Shown here: piece after piece, positions 45,389-55,700 of the stretch | Layout of the letters: each line of letters opens with the position of its first letter | Numbering within the stretch: position 1 is the stretch's first letter | Origin: Acidobacteriota bacterium | Lineage (GTDB): Bacteria > Acidobacteriota > Blastocatellia > Chloracidobacteriales > JADJPF01 | Direction of reading: 5' to 3' | NCBI GenBank assembly: GCA_016213785.1 | Contig: JACQZQ010000112.1 | Coordinates: 1 to 64,000 of the forward strand | Length of the DNA: 64,000 nucleotides | The notes under the pieces: generated by a model | The model's database searches: none | The model's input: the letters and a program-made list of their open reading frames with translations, nothing else | Told to the model about the DNA's origin: nothing | Made by a program: the position numbers and the translations under genes

Positions 45389-46357
45389 TTAGTTTTCTAA
45401 CCAGCAAGCAGAATAATGATTAGCATTAATTTGTTTGATAGGTGGAAACTCTTGGCACTCAGCTTTTACATTACTACAACGAGGGGAAAAAGGGCATCCC
45501 TTAGGGAGTCTTGATAGGTCTGGAGGTAGTCCTGGAATTTGAAAAAGCTGTTTCTGATCTGTCATTGGATCAGGAACAGACTTTAATAGCCCTTTTGTAT
45601 AGGGATGATGGGGTGTTGAAAACAATTCTTCTGTAGGGGCATACTCAACAATTTTTCCTGCATACATTACAGCAATATGATCTGTCATACCTGCAACTAT
45701 ACCTAAGTCATGGGTAATTAAAATTACTGATGTGCCTATTTTTTCCTTTAGCCCTTTTATTAGTTCTAAAATTTGTGCTTGGATGGTTACATCTAGCGCT
45801 GTAGTTGGTTCATCGGCAATTAAAAGCTCAGGTTTACAAGAAAGTGCCATAGCAATCATTACTCTTTGGCGCATTCCTCCAGAAAATTGATGAGGATAAT
45901 CATCAATTCGTCTAGATGCATCAGAAATTCCTACTAGTTCTAGCATTTCAATAGCTTTTTTACGGGCTTGGCTAGAGCTTAAACCTTCATGCAGTTCAGT
46001 AATTTCTTTTAACTGAGCACCAATTGTCATAAATGGGTTAAGCGAAGTCATAGGATCTTGAAAAATCATTGCAATTCGTTTGCCTCGGATACGACGAATT
46101 TCACTTTCTGATAGCTTCATTAAGTCTTTATTATCAAAAACGACTTCGCCTCCAATAATTTTTCCAGGTGGATAAGCAATTAAACGTAAGATAGAAAGAC
46201 TGGTAACAGATTTACCAGAACCAGACTCTCCAACAATACCTAAAGTCTCGCCTTTTTTTAGTTCAAAAGAAACACCATCAACAGCTTTAACCACTGAGCC
46301 ATCACCATAAAAATAAGTCTGGAGATTACGAACAGATAAAATTATATTTGTTGACAT
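45389..46357 (-). CDS. Peptide ABC transporter ATP-binding protein (OppD/DppD)
   Basis: 322 residues. Walker A GESGSGKS (43-50), signature HQFSGGMRQRVMIAMALS, Walker B LLIADEPTTALD and the switch His in ILITHDLGIV are intact. The C-terminal oligopeptide-transporter extension has the Cys-rich GCPFSPRCSNVKAECQ. It powers import of oligo- or dipeptides through the OppB/OppC pore encoded just upstream (9 bases between genes). Only this ATPase is present in the cluster; the usual second one (OppF) is missing here. It is convergent with the molybdopterin oxidoreductase gene. Confidence 0.94.
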   Translation of the reverse strand: MSTNIILSVRNLQTYFYGDGSVVKAVDGVSFELKKGETLGIVGESGSGKSVTSLSILRLIAYPPGKIIGGEVVFDNKDLMKLSESEIRRIRGKRIAMIFQDPMTSLNPFMTIGAQLKEITELHEGLSSSQARKKAIEMLELVGISDASRRIDDYPHQFSGGMRQRVMIAMALSCKPELLIADEPTTALDVTIQAQILELIKGLKEKIGTSVILITHDLGIVAGMTDHIAVMYAGKIVEYAPTEELFSTPHHPYTKGLLKSVPDPMTDQKQLFQIPGLPPDLSRLPKGCPFSPRCSNVKAECQEFPPIKQINANHYSACWLEN

Positions 46358-46366
46358 GACAGCTTT

Positions 46367-47260
46367 TTAGTCCTTTCTCATTTGAGGATCTAGAGCATCG
46401 CGCAAACCATCGCCTAGGAAGTTTAGGCTAAAAAGCGTGACTGCCATAAGTAGGCCAGGAAAAATTAATTGCCAAGGGTAAACAGCAATTGCTTCTACGC
46501 CATCATTAACCATTGTTCCCCAACTTGCTAGAGGAGGTTGGACTCCTAGGCCAAGGAAACTTAAAAAGGCTTCTGAAAGCATTGCACTAGGGATTGTAAG
46601 AGTAGTGTAGACAATAACTGGGCCTAAAGTATTAGGGATAACATGACGGAAAATAATCATAGGAGTTTCTACGCCTACAGCGCGTGCTGCTTCAATAAAT
46701 TCTTGGTTTTTTATTGATAAAACTTGGCCTCTTACAATACGCGCCATTGTAAGCCAAGACACTCCACCTAAAATAAAAAAGAGCATAAAAATACTTTTAG
46801 TAAAAAAGGCAAGCAGTACTATTACTAGAAAAAGATAAGGAAGCGAATAAATTATATCTACAATTCGCATCATTAATTCGTCAATATAACCACCAAAATA
46901 GCCAGAAATAGCTCCATAAGTTACTCCAATTACAAAACTTACTGCTGTAGCAATTATACCAACCATTAAAGAAATACGCCCACCAACAAGTGTACGCACT
47001 AAGATATCACGACCTAGTTGATCAGTTCCAAACCAATGTTCCCAACTTGGAGGTTCACTATTTCTATCTAAATTGATTTGATCATATGAATAAGAAGAAA
47101 GTAGAGGGCCAAATGTTGAAACTAAGATAATTATCAGTAAAATAACTACTCCGAGCATAGCTAGCTTATTTTTTTTTAGTCTTTGCCAAGCATCTTGCCA
47201 TAAACTACTACCAACTACTGGCGAAGTATCTTCTACTCTAGTGTTAACTTGTTGACTCAT
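46367..47260 (-). CDS. Peptide ABC transporter permease (OppC/DppC)
   Basis: 297 residues. The N-terminal OppC_N region (WQDAWQRLKKNKLAMLGVVIL) is followed by five more helices. The EAA loop that contacts the ATPase is visible as FIEAARAVGVETPMIIFRHVIPN. The fragment HWFGTDQLGRDILVRTLVGGR is diagnostic for the DppC/OppC branch. It sits 15 bases after the OppB-like gene and 9 bases before the ATPase gene. Confidence 0.94.
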   Translation of the reverse strand: MSQQVNTRVEDTSPVVGSSLWQDAWQRLKKNKLAMLGVVILLIIILVSTFGPLLSSYSYDQINLDRNSEPPSWEHWFGTDQLGRDILVRTLVGGRISLMVGIIATAVSFVIGVTYGAISGYFGGYIDELMMRIVDIIYSLPYLFLVIVLLAFFTKSIFMLFFILGGVSWLTMARIVRGQVLSIKNQEFIEAARAVGVETPMIIFRHVIPNTLGPVIVYTTLTIPSAMLSEAFLSFLGLGVQPPLASWGTMVNDGVEAIAVYPWQLIFPGLLMAVTLFSLNFLGDGLRDALDPQMRKD

Positions 47261-47275
47261 AAACTAGTTACCTTT

Positions 47276-48193
47276 CTATTTATAGCTAATACGTGGATCT
47301 AGTAGCCCTATGACAATATCTACAAGTAAATTCATTATTACAAGCAGAATAGAAACAAAAAGAGTTAAGCCCATTACTACAAAATAGTCGCGGGAGTTAG
47401 CTGCTTCTATAAAAATACGACCTAGGCCAGGAATAACAAAGATTTTTTCTACTACGATTGTACCAGCTAAAAGAAAAGTTAAAGCAGGGCCAGTAAATGA
47501 AACTACAGGGATGATTCCACCTCTAAGAGCATGACGCAAAACTACAACGCTTTCAGTTAATCCTTTTGCTCTTGCAGTGCGAATGTAATCAGCACGCAGG
47601 ACTTCTAGCATTCCGCTACGAGTTAAACGAGCAATATAAGCAATATAAATTGCTGATAATGTAAGTGCAGGTAAAATTAAATGTTTAGGTTCTCCCCAAC
47701 GAGCCGGTGGTAGCCAAAATAATGTAAGTGAAAACACTATGACTAAAAGTGGGCCTAGTACAAAACTTGGAATAGAAATCCCAAACATTGCTATAGCCAT
47801 AGAAAGATAATCTAACGAAGAATTTTGCCTAAGTGATGAAATAATACCAATTGAGACCCCTAAAATTAAAGCAAAACCATAAGCAATTAGACCTAATGCT
47901 AGAGATGTGGGCAAGTGTTCAGCAATCATTTCATTTACAGTTTTACCAGCATAGCGAGTAGAGGGGCCAAGATTTCCTTTAGCTAATTCTGTAATATAGT
48001 TAAAATATTGAATATGTAGAGGTTTATCAAGACCATATTGTTTATTAAGCGCTTGGATAACTTCTTCAGGAAAAGCTTTATCATTAGCAAAAGGATTACC
48101 AGGAGCAAGTCTTATAAGAAAAAAAGTAAGCGTAATTATAATAAAGAGAACAGGTATCATTCCTAGTAGTCTTCTAATTATTAGCTTGAGCAT
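47276..48193 (-). CDS. Peptide ABC transporter permease (OppB/DppB)
   Basis: 305 residues and six helices. N-terminus MLKLIIRRLLGMIPVLFIIITLTFFLIRLAPGNPF is typical of the OppB branch. The EAA loop is ADYIRTARAKGLTESVVVLRHALRG. It forms the membrane channel with OppC. It starts 20 bases after the binding-protein gene. Confidence 0.94.
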   Translation of the reverse strand: MLKLIIRRLLGMIPVLFIIITLTFFLIRLAPGNPFANDKAFPEEVIQALNKQYGLDKPLHIQYFNYITELAKGNLGPSTRYAGKTVNEMIAEHLPTSLALGLIAYGFALILGVSIGIISSLRQNSSLDYLSMAIAMFGISIPSFVLGPLLVIVFSLTLFWLPPARWGEPKHLILPALTLSAIYIAYIARLTRSGMLEVLRADYIRTARAKGLTESVVVLRHALRGGIIPVVSFTGPALTFLLAGTIVVEKIFVIPGLGRIFIEAANSRDYFVVMGLTLFVSILLVIMNLLVDIVIGLLDPRISYK

Positions 48194-48213
48194 TTTCTAT
48201 ACTCCTAAGATTA

Positions 48214-49845
48214 TTACTTTTTACTTAAATTATCTTCAGGCTGCCAATTAGTATTAATGGAAACACTTTTAAGTGGATGAATATCAAAAAGATTAGGATA
48301 CCAACCATCAACATAGGGTTTTTGCATATAGCTTAAAGCATAGAAATAAATAGGAATAATTACTGCTTCATCAAGTAGAATTTTTTCAACTTTTGCAAGC
48401 ATTTCATTACGTTTAACTTCATCAGGTTCTTGATTAGCTTCTTGTAATAGGTTTTTATACTCTTCATTAATCCAACCTGAATGATTATTGGGGTTATCAT
48501 TAGCAAATAAGTTAAGGAAAGTGTCAGGATCTAAATAATCGCCTGTCCAAGACTCTCTAGCAATATCAAATTCACGGCGCTCGCGTCTTGCTGTAAAGGT
48601 TTGCCATTCTTCGTTTTGTAGCTCAGCGCTAATACCTAAAGTTTCTTTCCACATTCTTTGTATAGCTTCAGCAATTTGTCTATTAGCTTCTAAAGTATTG
48701 AAATAGATTGTAATAGTAGGAAAGCCTTTTCCATCAGGAAAACCAGCCTCAGCCATTAATTTTTTAGCTTGTTGAGTGTTATAGCTATCACCATTTACTT
48801 TTGGATAACCAGATAGCCCAGGTGGAACAAGCGAAGTTGCCGGAAGATCGCCTTTTGCTATTAATTTGTCAGTAATTGAGGCTTTATCAATTGCCATATT
48901 TAAGGCACGTCGCACCCTAACATCATCTAAAGGTTTCCTTTTTATATTTAAGGAATAGTAGCAGGTTGTAAAAAATGCTCCTCCAACATAATCTTTTTTC
49001 TTTCTTAAAGTTTTAATAAATGAAAGTGGAATACCACCACTTTGAATCACATCAAGCTCACCAGCTTTATAAAGGTTTACATTAGTTGGGTTATCATCGA
49101 TTGGATAAAAGTAAGCCTTATCTAATTTAACGTTGGCTGCGTCCCAATAATCAGGATTTTTAACTAGTAAGACTTTATCATAAGGCTTATGTTCAGCTAG
49201 CTTAAAAGCACCACAGGAGACTATATTTTCTGGTGTTGCCCATTTATCCCCATATTTTTCAACTGTTTCACGGGGCAGAGGGGAAAATACAAAATGAGGG
49301 GTCATTTTAATAAAAAACGCTGTAGGCCGTTCCATTTCTACTTCTAAAGTATAGTCATCAATAGCTTTAATCCCTAATTCTGTAGGTGCCATTTTCCCCT
49401 GTGAAATTGCCTCACCGTTTTTTACATAGTAAAGTAGTCCTGCATAAGGAGTTGCTGTTTTAGGATCTATTCCACGTTGCCATGCCCAAACAAAATCATG
49501 TGCTGTAACAGGACGTTTATTTGTCCAAAAAACATTTTTACGTAAATAGAAAATCCATTTTTTAGCTTTGTCTACTGCTTCCCATCGCTCGGCAATTGCT
49601 GGACGAGGTTCTAGAGTTTTAGCATCATAGTCTGTAAGTCTATCTATTAAACTCATTATAATATTGCCTTCAGGTATACCAGAGGTCTTATGAGGGTCTA
49701 ATGAACGGGGTTCAGCCGCATTTGAATAATGGAGAATTTGCTCTTGTCGTGGAGTTATTTTTCCAAAATAAGCTGAGGCACTTATACAGGCTGGAACAAT
49801 AATTGCGATTAATACACAGACTATAGCAGTTTTGATTTTATGCAT
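48214..49845 (-). CDS. Peptide-binding lipoprotein (OppA/DppA, SBP family 5)
   Basis: About 543 residues from MHKIKTAIV; AAGGG lies about 9 bases upstream, and the upstream Met at 49881 would spoil the signal peptide. The signal ends in a lipobox-like VPAC (Cys about 20). Typical family-5 stretches: SNAAEPRSLDPHKTSGIPEGNIIMSL, WEAVDKAKKWIFYLRKNVFWTNKRPVTAHDFVWAWQRG, VRRALNMAIDKASI and NNHSGWINEEYKNLL. The best matches are to OppA-like proteins (LSYMQKPYVDGWYPN near the end). It captures peptides outside the inner membrane and heads the oppABCD-type operon. Confidence 0.94.
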   Translation of the reverse strand: MHKIKTAIVCVLIAIIVPACISASAYFGKITPRQEQILHYSNAAEPRSLDPHKTSGIPEGNIIMSLIDRLTDYDAKTLEPRPAIAERWEAVDKAKKWIFYLRKNVFWTNKRPVTAHDFVWAWQRGIDPKTATPYAGLLYYVKNGEAISQGKMAPTELGIKAIDDYTLEVEMERPTAFFIKMTPHFVFSPLPRETVEKYGDKWATPENIVSCGAFKLAEHKPYDKVLLVKNPDYWDAANVKLDKAYFYPIDDNPTNVNLYKAGELDVIQSGGIPLSFIKTLRKKKDYVGGAFFTTCYYSLNIKRKPLDDVRVRRALNMAIDKASITDKLIAKGDLPATSLVPPGLSGYPKVNGDSYNTQQAKKLMAEAGFPDGKGFPTITIYFNTLEANRQIAEAIQRMWKETLGISAELQNEEWQTFTARRERREFDIARESWTGDYLDPDTFLNLFANDNPNNHSGWINEEYKNLLQEANQEPDEVKRNEMLAKVEKILLDEAVIIPIYFYALSYMQKPYVDGWYPNLFDIHPLKSVSINTNWQPEDNLSKK

Positions 49846-49955
49846 AATTTTAACCCTTATAAACAAAGAATCTAGCTGCAATTTTATAAGTAATTATTAG
49901 TATGATTTTAGGAAGATTTTCTTTTGGCAGAGTAGCATTAAGACTTAGGAAATGC

Positions 49956-50108
49956 AAATTTTGGTGGTGTCCCTCAGTTGCAGCGGTGCAGTTTACCCGC
50001 CAAATTGCCACTAAATAATGTAGGTATCAGTGAATAATACCACTATATAATGTGGTATCCTTCAAACAATTTCTCTACCGCTTAAACTGAGGGGCTCCAC
50101 CAAAATTT
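49956..50108. repeat. MITE-like palindromic element 1
   Basis: Terminal inverted repeats of 32 bases, 49956-49987 and 50077-50108, differ at 4 positions (outer sequence AAATTTTGGTGG). The inner about 90 bases contain a further 7-bp dyad, ATACCAC-N8-GTGGTAT. Total length is 153 bases with no coding capacity, which fits a miniature inverted-repeat element or a structured RNA leader. A target-site duplication is not evident. Confidence 0.65.
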
Positions 50109-50153
50109 CCAGGAAAATAGAATTCCTATGACTAAGAAAATAGAAAAAACACT

Positions 50154-50392
50154 ACTAAATACATTGTAAAGTAAGTAAGATTAAATTCTTATCTCCCAAG
50201 CCCCAGCAAAATAATTGTAGCCAAGTGTGTAAACCCTTGGAATAGAATAAATTAACAGACAAAGCCGCAAAACGGCGAAAGAATAAAAAAATAGAATAGA
50301 ATAGTGCTTACGTACTGGGCTACAATTATTTCGCCCTCCTCAGGGCTTAAGATTCAAAAATATACTATTGCTTAGTTTACAATGTACTTAAT
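50154..50392. repeat. MITE-like palindromic element 2, nested inverted repeats
   Basis: Outer arms 50154-50175 and 50371-50392 (22 bases, 3 mismatches, core TACATTGTAAA). Inner arms 50206-50231 and 50309-50334 (26 bases, 4 mismatches, core AAATAATTGTAGCC). Similar AAGCCC-containing segments lie between outer and inner arms on both sides, so the whole 239 bases form one long imperfect hairpin. The centre has a small GCCG-CAAAA-CGGC stem. A TA dinucleotide borders both ends of the core. It ends 32 bases before the kinase start codon. Confidence 0.65.
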
Positions 50393-50424
50393 GTAAAAAT
50401 TTTCTTATCCAATTTCGAGGAAAA

Positions 50425-52587
50425 ATGTCTTTATTAACAGCACTCGTAGGTCAAACTCTTGATAATAAATACCGAATTGAAAAACAACTCGGTCAAGGGG
50501 GTATGGGTGCTGTTTATATGGCTACGCATATAGGAACTCTACGCCCAGTAGCGCTAAAGGTAATAGCTCCTCAATTTATGGCTTATCCTGAGTTTGTAGA
50601 GCGCTTTCGCCGTGAAGCCGAAGCCGCTGGACGTTTACGTCACCCAAACGTAGTTAATGTTACTGATTTTGGTTTTGCTGAAGTTTATAGATCAAAACTT
50701 GCATATCTAGTTATGGAATATCTAGATGGCTGTAACCTAGGTGATGTTCTTAGGGAAGAAAAAAAGCTTCCTCTAAGCTGGGTAGTTGATATTCTAGAGC
50801 AAACTTGCCTTGCCGTTGAAAAAGCCCATCAGCAAGGTATTATCCACCGCGATCTTAAACCTGATAATATTTGGCTTGAACCTAATGAACGAGGAGGTTT
50901 TACTGTAAAAGTCCTGGATTTTGGGCTTGCTAAATTAGCTGTGCCTTTGTCTGATAACCAAAATCAAATAAAAAGTTCTTTTGCCATGCCAGAAAGTTTA
51001 GAAACATTAGGCACATTAGGAAACTCTAAGAACTCTAAAAACAGTTACAGTAATGATCAAATAGATTCAGATTTTCAGGAAGCTATTACAAATGTTCAAC
51101 TTATTGATAGCGAAGGACAAACTGCTATTCAATCTTCTAATAGTAAATCTTCAAGTGACCAAGAAAAAACAAATATTCAACTATCAAGTACAACAAGCGA
51201 TTTAGAAGATGAAGAGAAAACAGCAGTACAAGCTGTTAGTAGTAAGAGCACTAATAAAGAAAATAATCGCCAAACTCAGTCACAATCAAAAGAAAAACTT
51301 ACTCAGGCAGGGGCAGTTCTTGGAACACCACTTTATATGTCTCCTGAACAATGCTTAGGAGAAGAACTAGATAAACGTTCTGATATTTATAGCTTAGGAG
51401 TAATTGCTTATGAAATGTTAGCAGGCGAGTTACCTTTTTCAGGTAAGCTAAAAGATTTAATTAAAAGCCATACTAACCTTAAACCTCCATCATTAGAAGA
51501 AAAGCGTCCAGATATACCTAAAGCAGTAGCAGATTTAATAACAAAAGCATTAAGTAAAAACATTAAAGAACGGCCTATAAGTGTTGCTGCTTTTGCTAGT
51601 GCGCTTCGTGCTCGTTCTGAAGGGGCTAGTGTGATTGTTAGTCAAGTATTAGGGCTTTATTTTGAGCATTTTTCTACATTTTTCCAAATTTCTCTAATAG
51701 GCTTTATTCCAACAATAATAAGTAGTATTGTGTCAATTTCACAGATAGTTTTACTAAAAACTATGCCTACAAGCCCTATATTAGGGATAGCTCAATTAGC
51801 AATATTTATTAGCATAATATTAAGTATGATGTTTTCCCAAGCGATAAATGGTGGAGTTTCTGTCCCAGTATTAGCACAACTTTTAATTGCTCCTCTAAAA
51901 AGTATCTCGATTCAGCCAGCTTTTCAGATGTTAAAAAAACGTTTGAGGGTTTTTCTTTTTCCTGCTTTTTTGCTTAGTACTTCTGAAGTACTTATGTTGT
52001 TTTCTACTGCTTATCTCTTTGGATCATCAATGAGTATTTATAGGAAATTTGAACTAATAAAACAGGATCCAGGAAATTTTATAGGGCTTTGGTTATGGAT
52101 GATAGTTTATTTAGCCTTAGCTATACTTACCTATAAAGTATTTATTGAGTATGCTCTTTATCCTGCTGTAACTATTATAGAAGGCATAGGAGGACGAGCA
52201 GCTTTAAGAAAAAGTAAGGAACTCTACTTAGCTAATAAAACACCTACTAAAATAGTAGCCATTTCCTTTTTAGTATTCTTTATTATTCACACGATTATAT
52301 CTGTATGTTTTGGTATTTTTGTGATTAGACCAAGTTCCTTGCTTGTAGCTCTTTTTGCTTCACTTTTATTTTATAGCCTCCATACCCTTGTTTTAATTCT
52401 AACAAACCCTTTGTTTGCAATTGCTTTAGGGCTAATATACTTTAATACACGTCAAACAAATGGAGAGTTGCTTAAAGACATATTAGCGCAATATCAGCCC
52501 GAAGCTCTTTTATTAAGTAATTGGCAAACACGTATTGCAAAAGCTCCTACAAATGTACTGCAATCTTTAATGAAATCAGATAGTTAG
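50425..52587 (+). CDS. Membrane Ser/Thr protein kinase (PknB-like) with activation-loop insertion
   Basis: 720 residues. The N-terminal kinase domain shows [18 protein letters not shown] (P-loop), VALKVI (catalytic Lys), [14 protein letters not shown] (about 140-153) and VLDFGLAKL (DFG about 166). Between DFG and [10 protein letters not shown] (about 302) lies about 115 residues more than usual, rich in Ser, Asn, Gln, Lys and Thr. It contains four T-[NA]-[IV]-Q motifs (Thr 222, 233, 249, 266). After the kinase lobe (end about 395) come about six membrane helices to residue 690, not the PASTA repeats of classical PknB. GAGGAAAA precedes the ATG. It probably phosphorylates cytoplasmic proteins; targets unknown. 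The receptor gene follows. Confidence 0.92.
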   Translation: MSLLTALVGQTLDNKYRIEKQLGQGGMGAVYMATHIGTLRPVALKVIAPQFMAYPEFVERFRREAEAAGRLRHPNVVNVTDFGFAEVYRSKLAYLVMEYLDGCNLGDVLREEKKLPLSWVVDILEQTCLAVEKAHQQGIIHRDLKPDNIWLEPNERGGFTVKVLDFGLAKLAVPLSDNQNQIKSSFAMPESLETLGTLGNSKNSKNSYSNDQIDSDFQEAITNVQLIDSEGQTAIQSSNSKSSSDQEKTNIQLSSTTSDLEDEEKTAVQAVSSKSTNKENNRQTQSQSKEKLTQAGAVLGTPLYMSPEQCLGEELDKRSDIYSLGVIAYEMLAGELPFSGKLKDLIKSHTNLKPPSLEEKRPDIPKAVADLITKALSKNIKERPISVAAFASALRARSEGASVIVSQVLGLYFEHFSTFFQISLIGFIPTIISSIVSISQIVLLKTMPTSPILGIAQLAIFISIILSMMFSQAINGGVSVPVLAQLLIAPLKSISIQPAFQMLKKRLRVFLFPAFLLSTSEVLMLFSTAYLFGSSMSIYRKFELIKQDPGNFIGLWLWMIVYLALAILTYKVFIEYALYPAVTIIEGIGGRAALRKSKELYLANKTPTKIVAISFLVFFIIHTIISVCFGIFVIRPSSLLVALFASLLFYSLHTLVLILTNPLFAIALGLIYFNTRQTNGELLKDILAQYQPEALLLSNWQTRIAKAPTNVLQSLMKSDS

Positions 52588-52645
52588 GGTTGGTTGTAAA
52601 AGCTGGTAATTTAGAAAATATTTTGTTAGCGCAACTGGCTAAATC

Positions 52646-52654
52646 TGTTACAAT
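52646..52654 (+). promoter_or_regulatory. Extended -10 promoter element before the receptor gene
   Basis: TGTTACAAT is an extended -10 (TG-N-TACAAT) about 68 bases before the receptor start at 52722. The -35 region is weak. It would allow the receptor to be transcribed apart from the kinase gene. Confidence 0.35.
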
Positions 52655-52721
52655 CTCTAGCCGAATCCGACTTTTTAACCCACATATAAAAAAATATTCT
52701 GTAAACAAGGAGGTAGAATCA

Positions 52722-55700
52722 ATGAAGGCAATTAGCTTGCCATCTCTAGGTATATGGTTTTTCTTAGCAATGTTTTTTCTTTCTCCAGCACTGGTTTGGG
52801 CTTTTGATACAACAGGAACGATTGCTGGCGTAGTAAATGATTCTGAAGGCGCTGCAATTGGTGGCGCACGAGTAGTAGTGCGTAATACGGGGACTAACCT
52901 TACACGTGAAACCATAACTTCGGAGGCAGGCCAATTTCAAGTGGTGCTTCTTCCTGTAGGCGAATATGAAATAACTGTTGAAGTAGACGGTTTTAATAAA
53001 GTTCAAACAAAAGTAGTTTTACAAATTAACCAGGTTGTTAGGACAGACTTTAGTTTAACCGTTGCAGCTATAACTGGTGAAATAATTGAAGTTAATGGAG
53101 CAGAGGCTATTATTGCTACTGATAGCTCTACGCAGTCTACTGTAATTGATAACAAAAAGATTGTTGATCTTCCTCTTAATGGTCGTAACTTTTTGCAACT
53201 AGGGAGTTTAATTCCTGGAGTTGCTGCTGCTGTTGGTGGTGGCGGGGCTGAAGGTGCAACAGAAGCAGGTGCTTTTTCTGTTGGTGGTCAAAGAGATAGA
53301 GCCGCAAATTTTTATATAGATGGTACAGATAATAACCAAGTTATTAATAATAATACGGCTGCTACAGCAAGTGTTGATGCTATTCAAGAATTTACTATTT
53401 TAACTAGCACTTTTAGTGCTGAATATGGCCGTAACTCAGGAGCAGTGGTTAATGTAGTTACTAAATCAGGTACAAATGAAATTCATGGTACAGTCTTTGA
53501 GTTTTTACGTAATGATAAATTTGATGCTAGTAATATTTTTGATAATGCTGCTGGTCAAAAAAAGCCTAAGTTTCGTAATAATCAATTTGGTTTTACTCTA
53601 GGTGGGCCTATTGTTAAAGATAAAACCTTTTATTTTATTAACTATGAAGGCCAACGAACCCGTGTAGGAAATACAATTTTTACTACCGTCCCAAATCTAC
53701 TTGAGCGACAAGGTGTTTTTATTGATCCAAATACAGGCCGCCAAGTTAGAGTACCTGTTGATCCTGTTAGCGCAAGACTACTTAGTTTATATCCTTTGCC
53801 AAATGCTAATACTCAATTTGGTAATTTTGTTTCTTCAGATATTATCCGTCTTCGTCGTGATAACGCTGTTGCAAAACTTGACCAAAAACTTAGCCCTAAT
53901 GATCAGCTTAGTATACGTTACTTAATTAATGATCGAGATACTTTTACTCCAGTTCTTTCTGCTTCTGGCAATTCACAATCATCTGCTCAAGTTCCTGGGT
54001 TTGGAACTACTATAGAGGCTAGAGTTCAGAATTTATCTATTTCTGAGACACATATTTTTTCTACAAATGCAGTTAATGAATTTCGTTTTGGCTATAATCG
54101 GTTTGTGGATGTGCAACTAGGTATAGATACTAGTAATCCAACTGCTTTAGGGCTACCTAATAATAATATGTCTGTTTTAGGTAAAGGCATTCCGCAGATT
54201 ATTGTTTCTGGGATTTCTGGAATAGGTAATTCTAATCTATTTCCTTTTACTGATAATCTACAGACTTATCAAATTTTAGATAACTTTTCTTTTTCGCGGG
54301 GCAGACATAATTTTAAGACAGGTTTTGATATACGCAAACTTCATGTTGATGGTGCAGAAGACTTTAGCTTTGCTGGGACAATAGTTTTTGACGGTGGTCA
54401 AACAGGTATTAGCGCACTAGCTGATTTTGTCCAAGGGACTCCACAAAGTGCTTTTATTGGACGGGGTTTTACCTCTCCTCCAATACGTTTATCTAATTAT
54501 TATTTTTACTTTCAAGATGATTTTAAATATAACAGTAAATTAACGCTTAATGCAGGAATTCGTTATGAGTTAAATACTGTTCCAACAGCCTCTAATAAGC
54601 TTTTTAACTTTACTCCAGGTCGTGGAATTTTTGGTGAGTCACTTTATGAAGGAGATCATAATAATTTTGCTCCTCGTATAGGGTTTGCCTACACTCCTTT
54701 TGGAGGAAGTAACAGAACCGTTTTAAGAGGGGGATTTGGTGTTTTCTATGACTTACCTTTCCAAAATGTTACTTTTAACTTAACTTTTAATCCCCCTACA
54801 TCCACTATGCTTTTTAACTTTGGCCCATTTCAGGCAGGTAGACTAGGGAGAGTTTTTAGCGATACTAGTCTAGACCCTTCTGGCCCAGCCTTTGTTACTA
54901 TTGATCCTAATTTTCGTAGTCCCTATAGCCTTCAATATAACTTAACCCTACAACAAGAATTACCTGGTCAAATAGCGTTGGAAATTGGTTATGTTGGAAC
55001 TCGTGGAGTTAAATTAATAGGTGCTCGTGATATTAATCAAGCTGTGTTTTTTGCGGGTGCAACTGGGGATGATATTTTTGATCGTCGCCCTACTCAACTC
55101 TCAGGGCTGGATTTTGGTGTAGGTGGCGCTGATATTGTTCAAGAACAAGAAACTATTGGCTCATCTATTTACAATTCTTTACAACTAAAAGTATCTAAAC
55201 GGTTTAGATCAGGACTAAGCTTTTTAACTGCTTATACTTACTCTACTTCAATTGATAATCTTTCAGATATTTTTGGTTTTAAGGGAAGTGCTGCAATTCC
55301 TCAAGATTCTAATAATTTAGCTGCTGAACGTGGTTTTTCACCTTTTGATATTCGTCAACGCTTTACACTTAGTTACACTTATGAGCTTCCTTTTGGTAAA
55401 GGGAAAAAATTTTTTGGGAGTGCAGGAAATCTAGTTGATAAACTAGTTTCAAATTGGCAAATGAACGGAATTACTACACTTCAAAGCGGTCAACCCTTTA
55501 CCTTATTTTTAGGTATTGATCAAGCATTAACAGGAAATGTTTTTGGTGAACAACGTCCTAATGATATTGCTGGGGTATTTGTACAGACTGATGATGGTAG
55601 AGTTACCTTATCACAAAATTTTCTTAATAGTGATGGATCGCCTAATATTAATGCTCTTCAATCGGCAGGGGTATTTCCTGGGCCAGGTCAATTTGGTTCA

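Larger units (their letters stand above)
49846..50424. other. Long intergenic region made mostly of two palindromic elements
   Basis: This 579-base region separates the divergent opp operon and Ser/Thr kinase gene. It holds no credible gene. Positions 49956-50108 and 50154-50392 are two separate imperfect palindromes (listed below) and together fill about two thirds of it. Promoters for both flanking genes must overlap or sit beside them. Confidence 0.7.
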
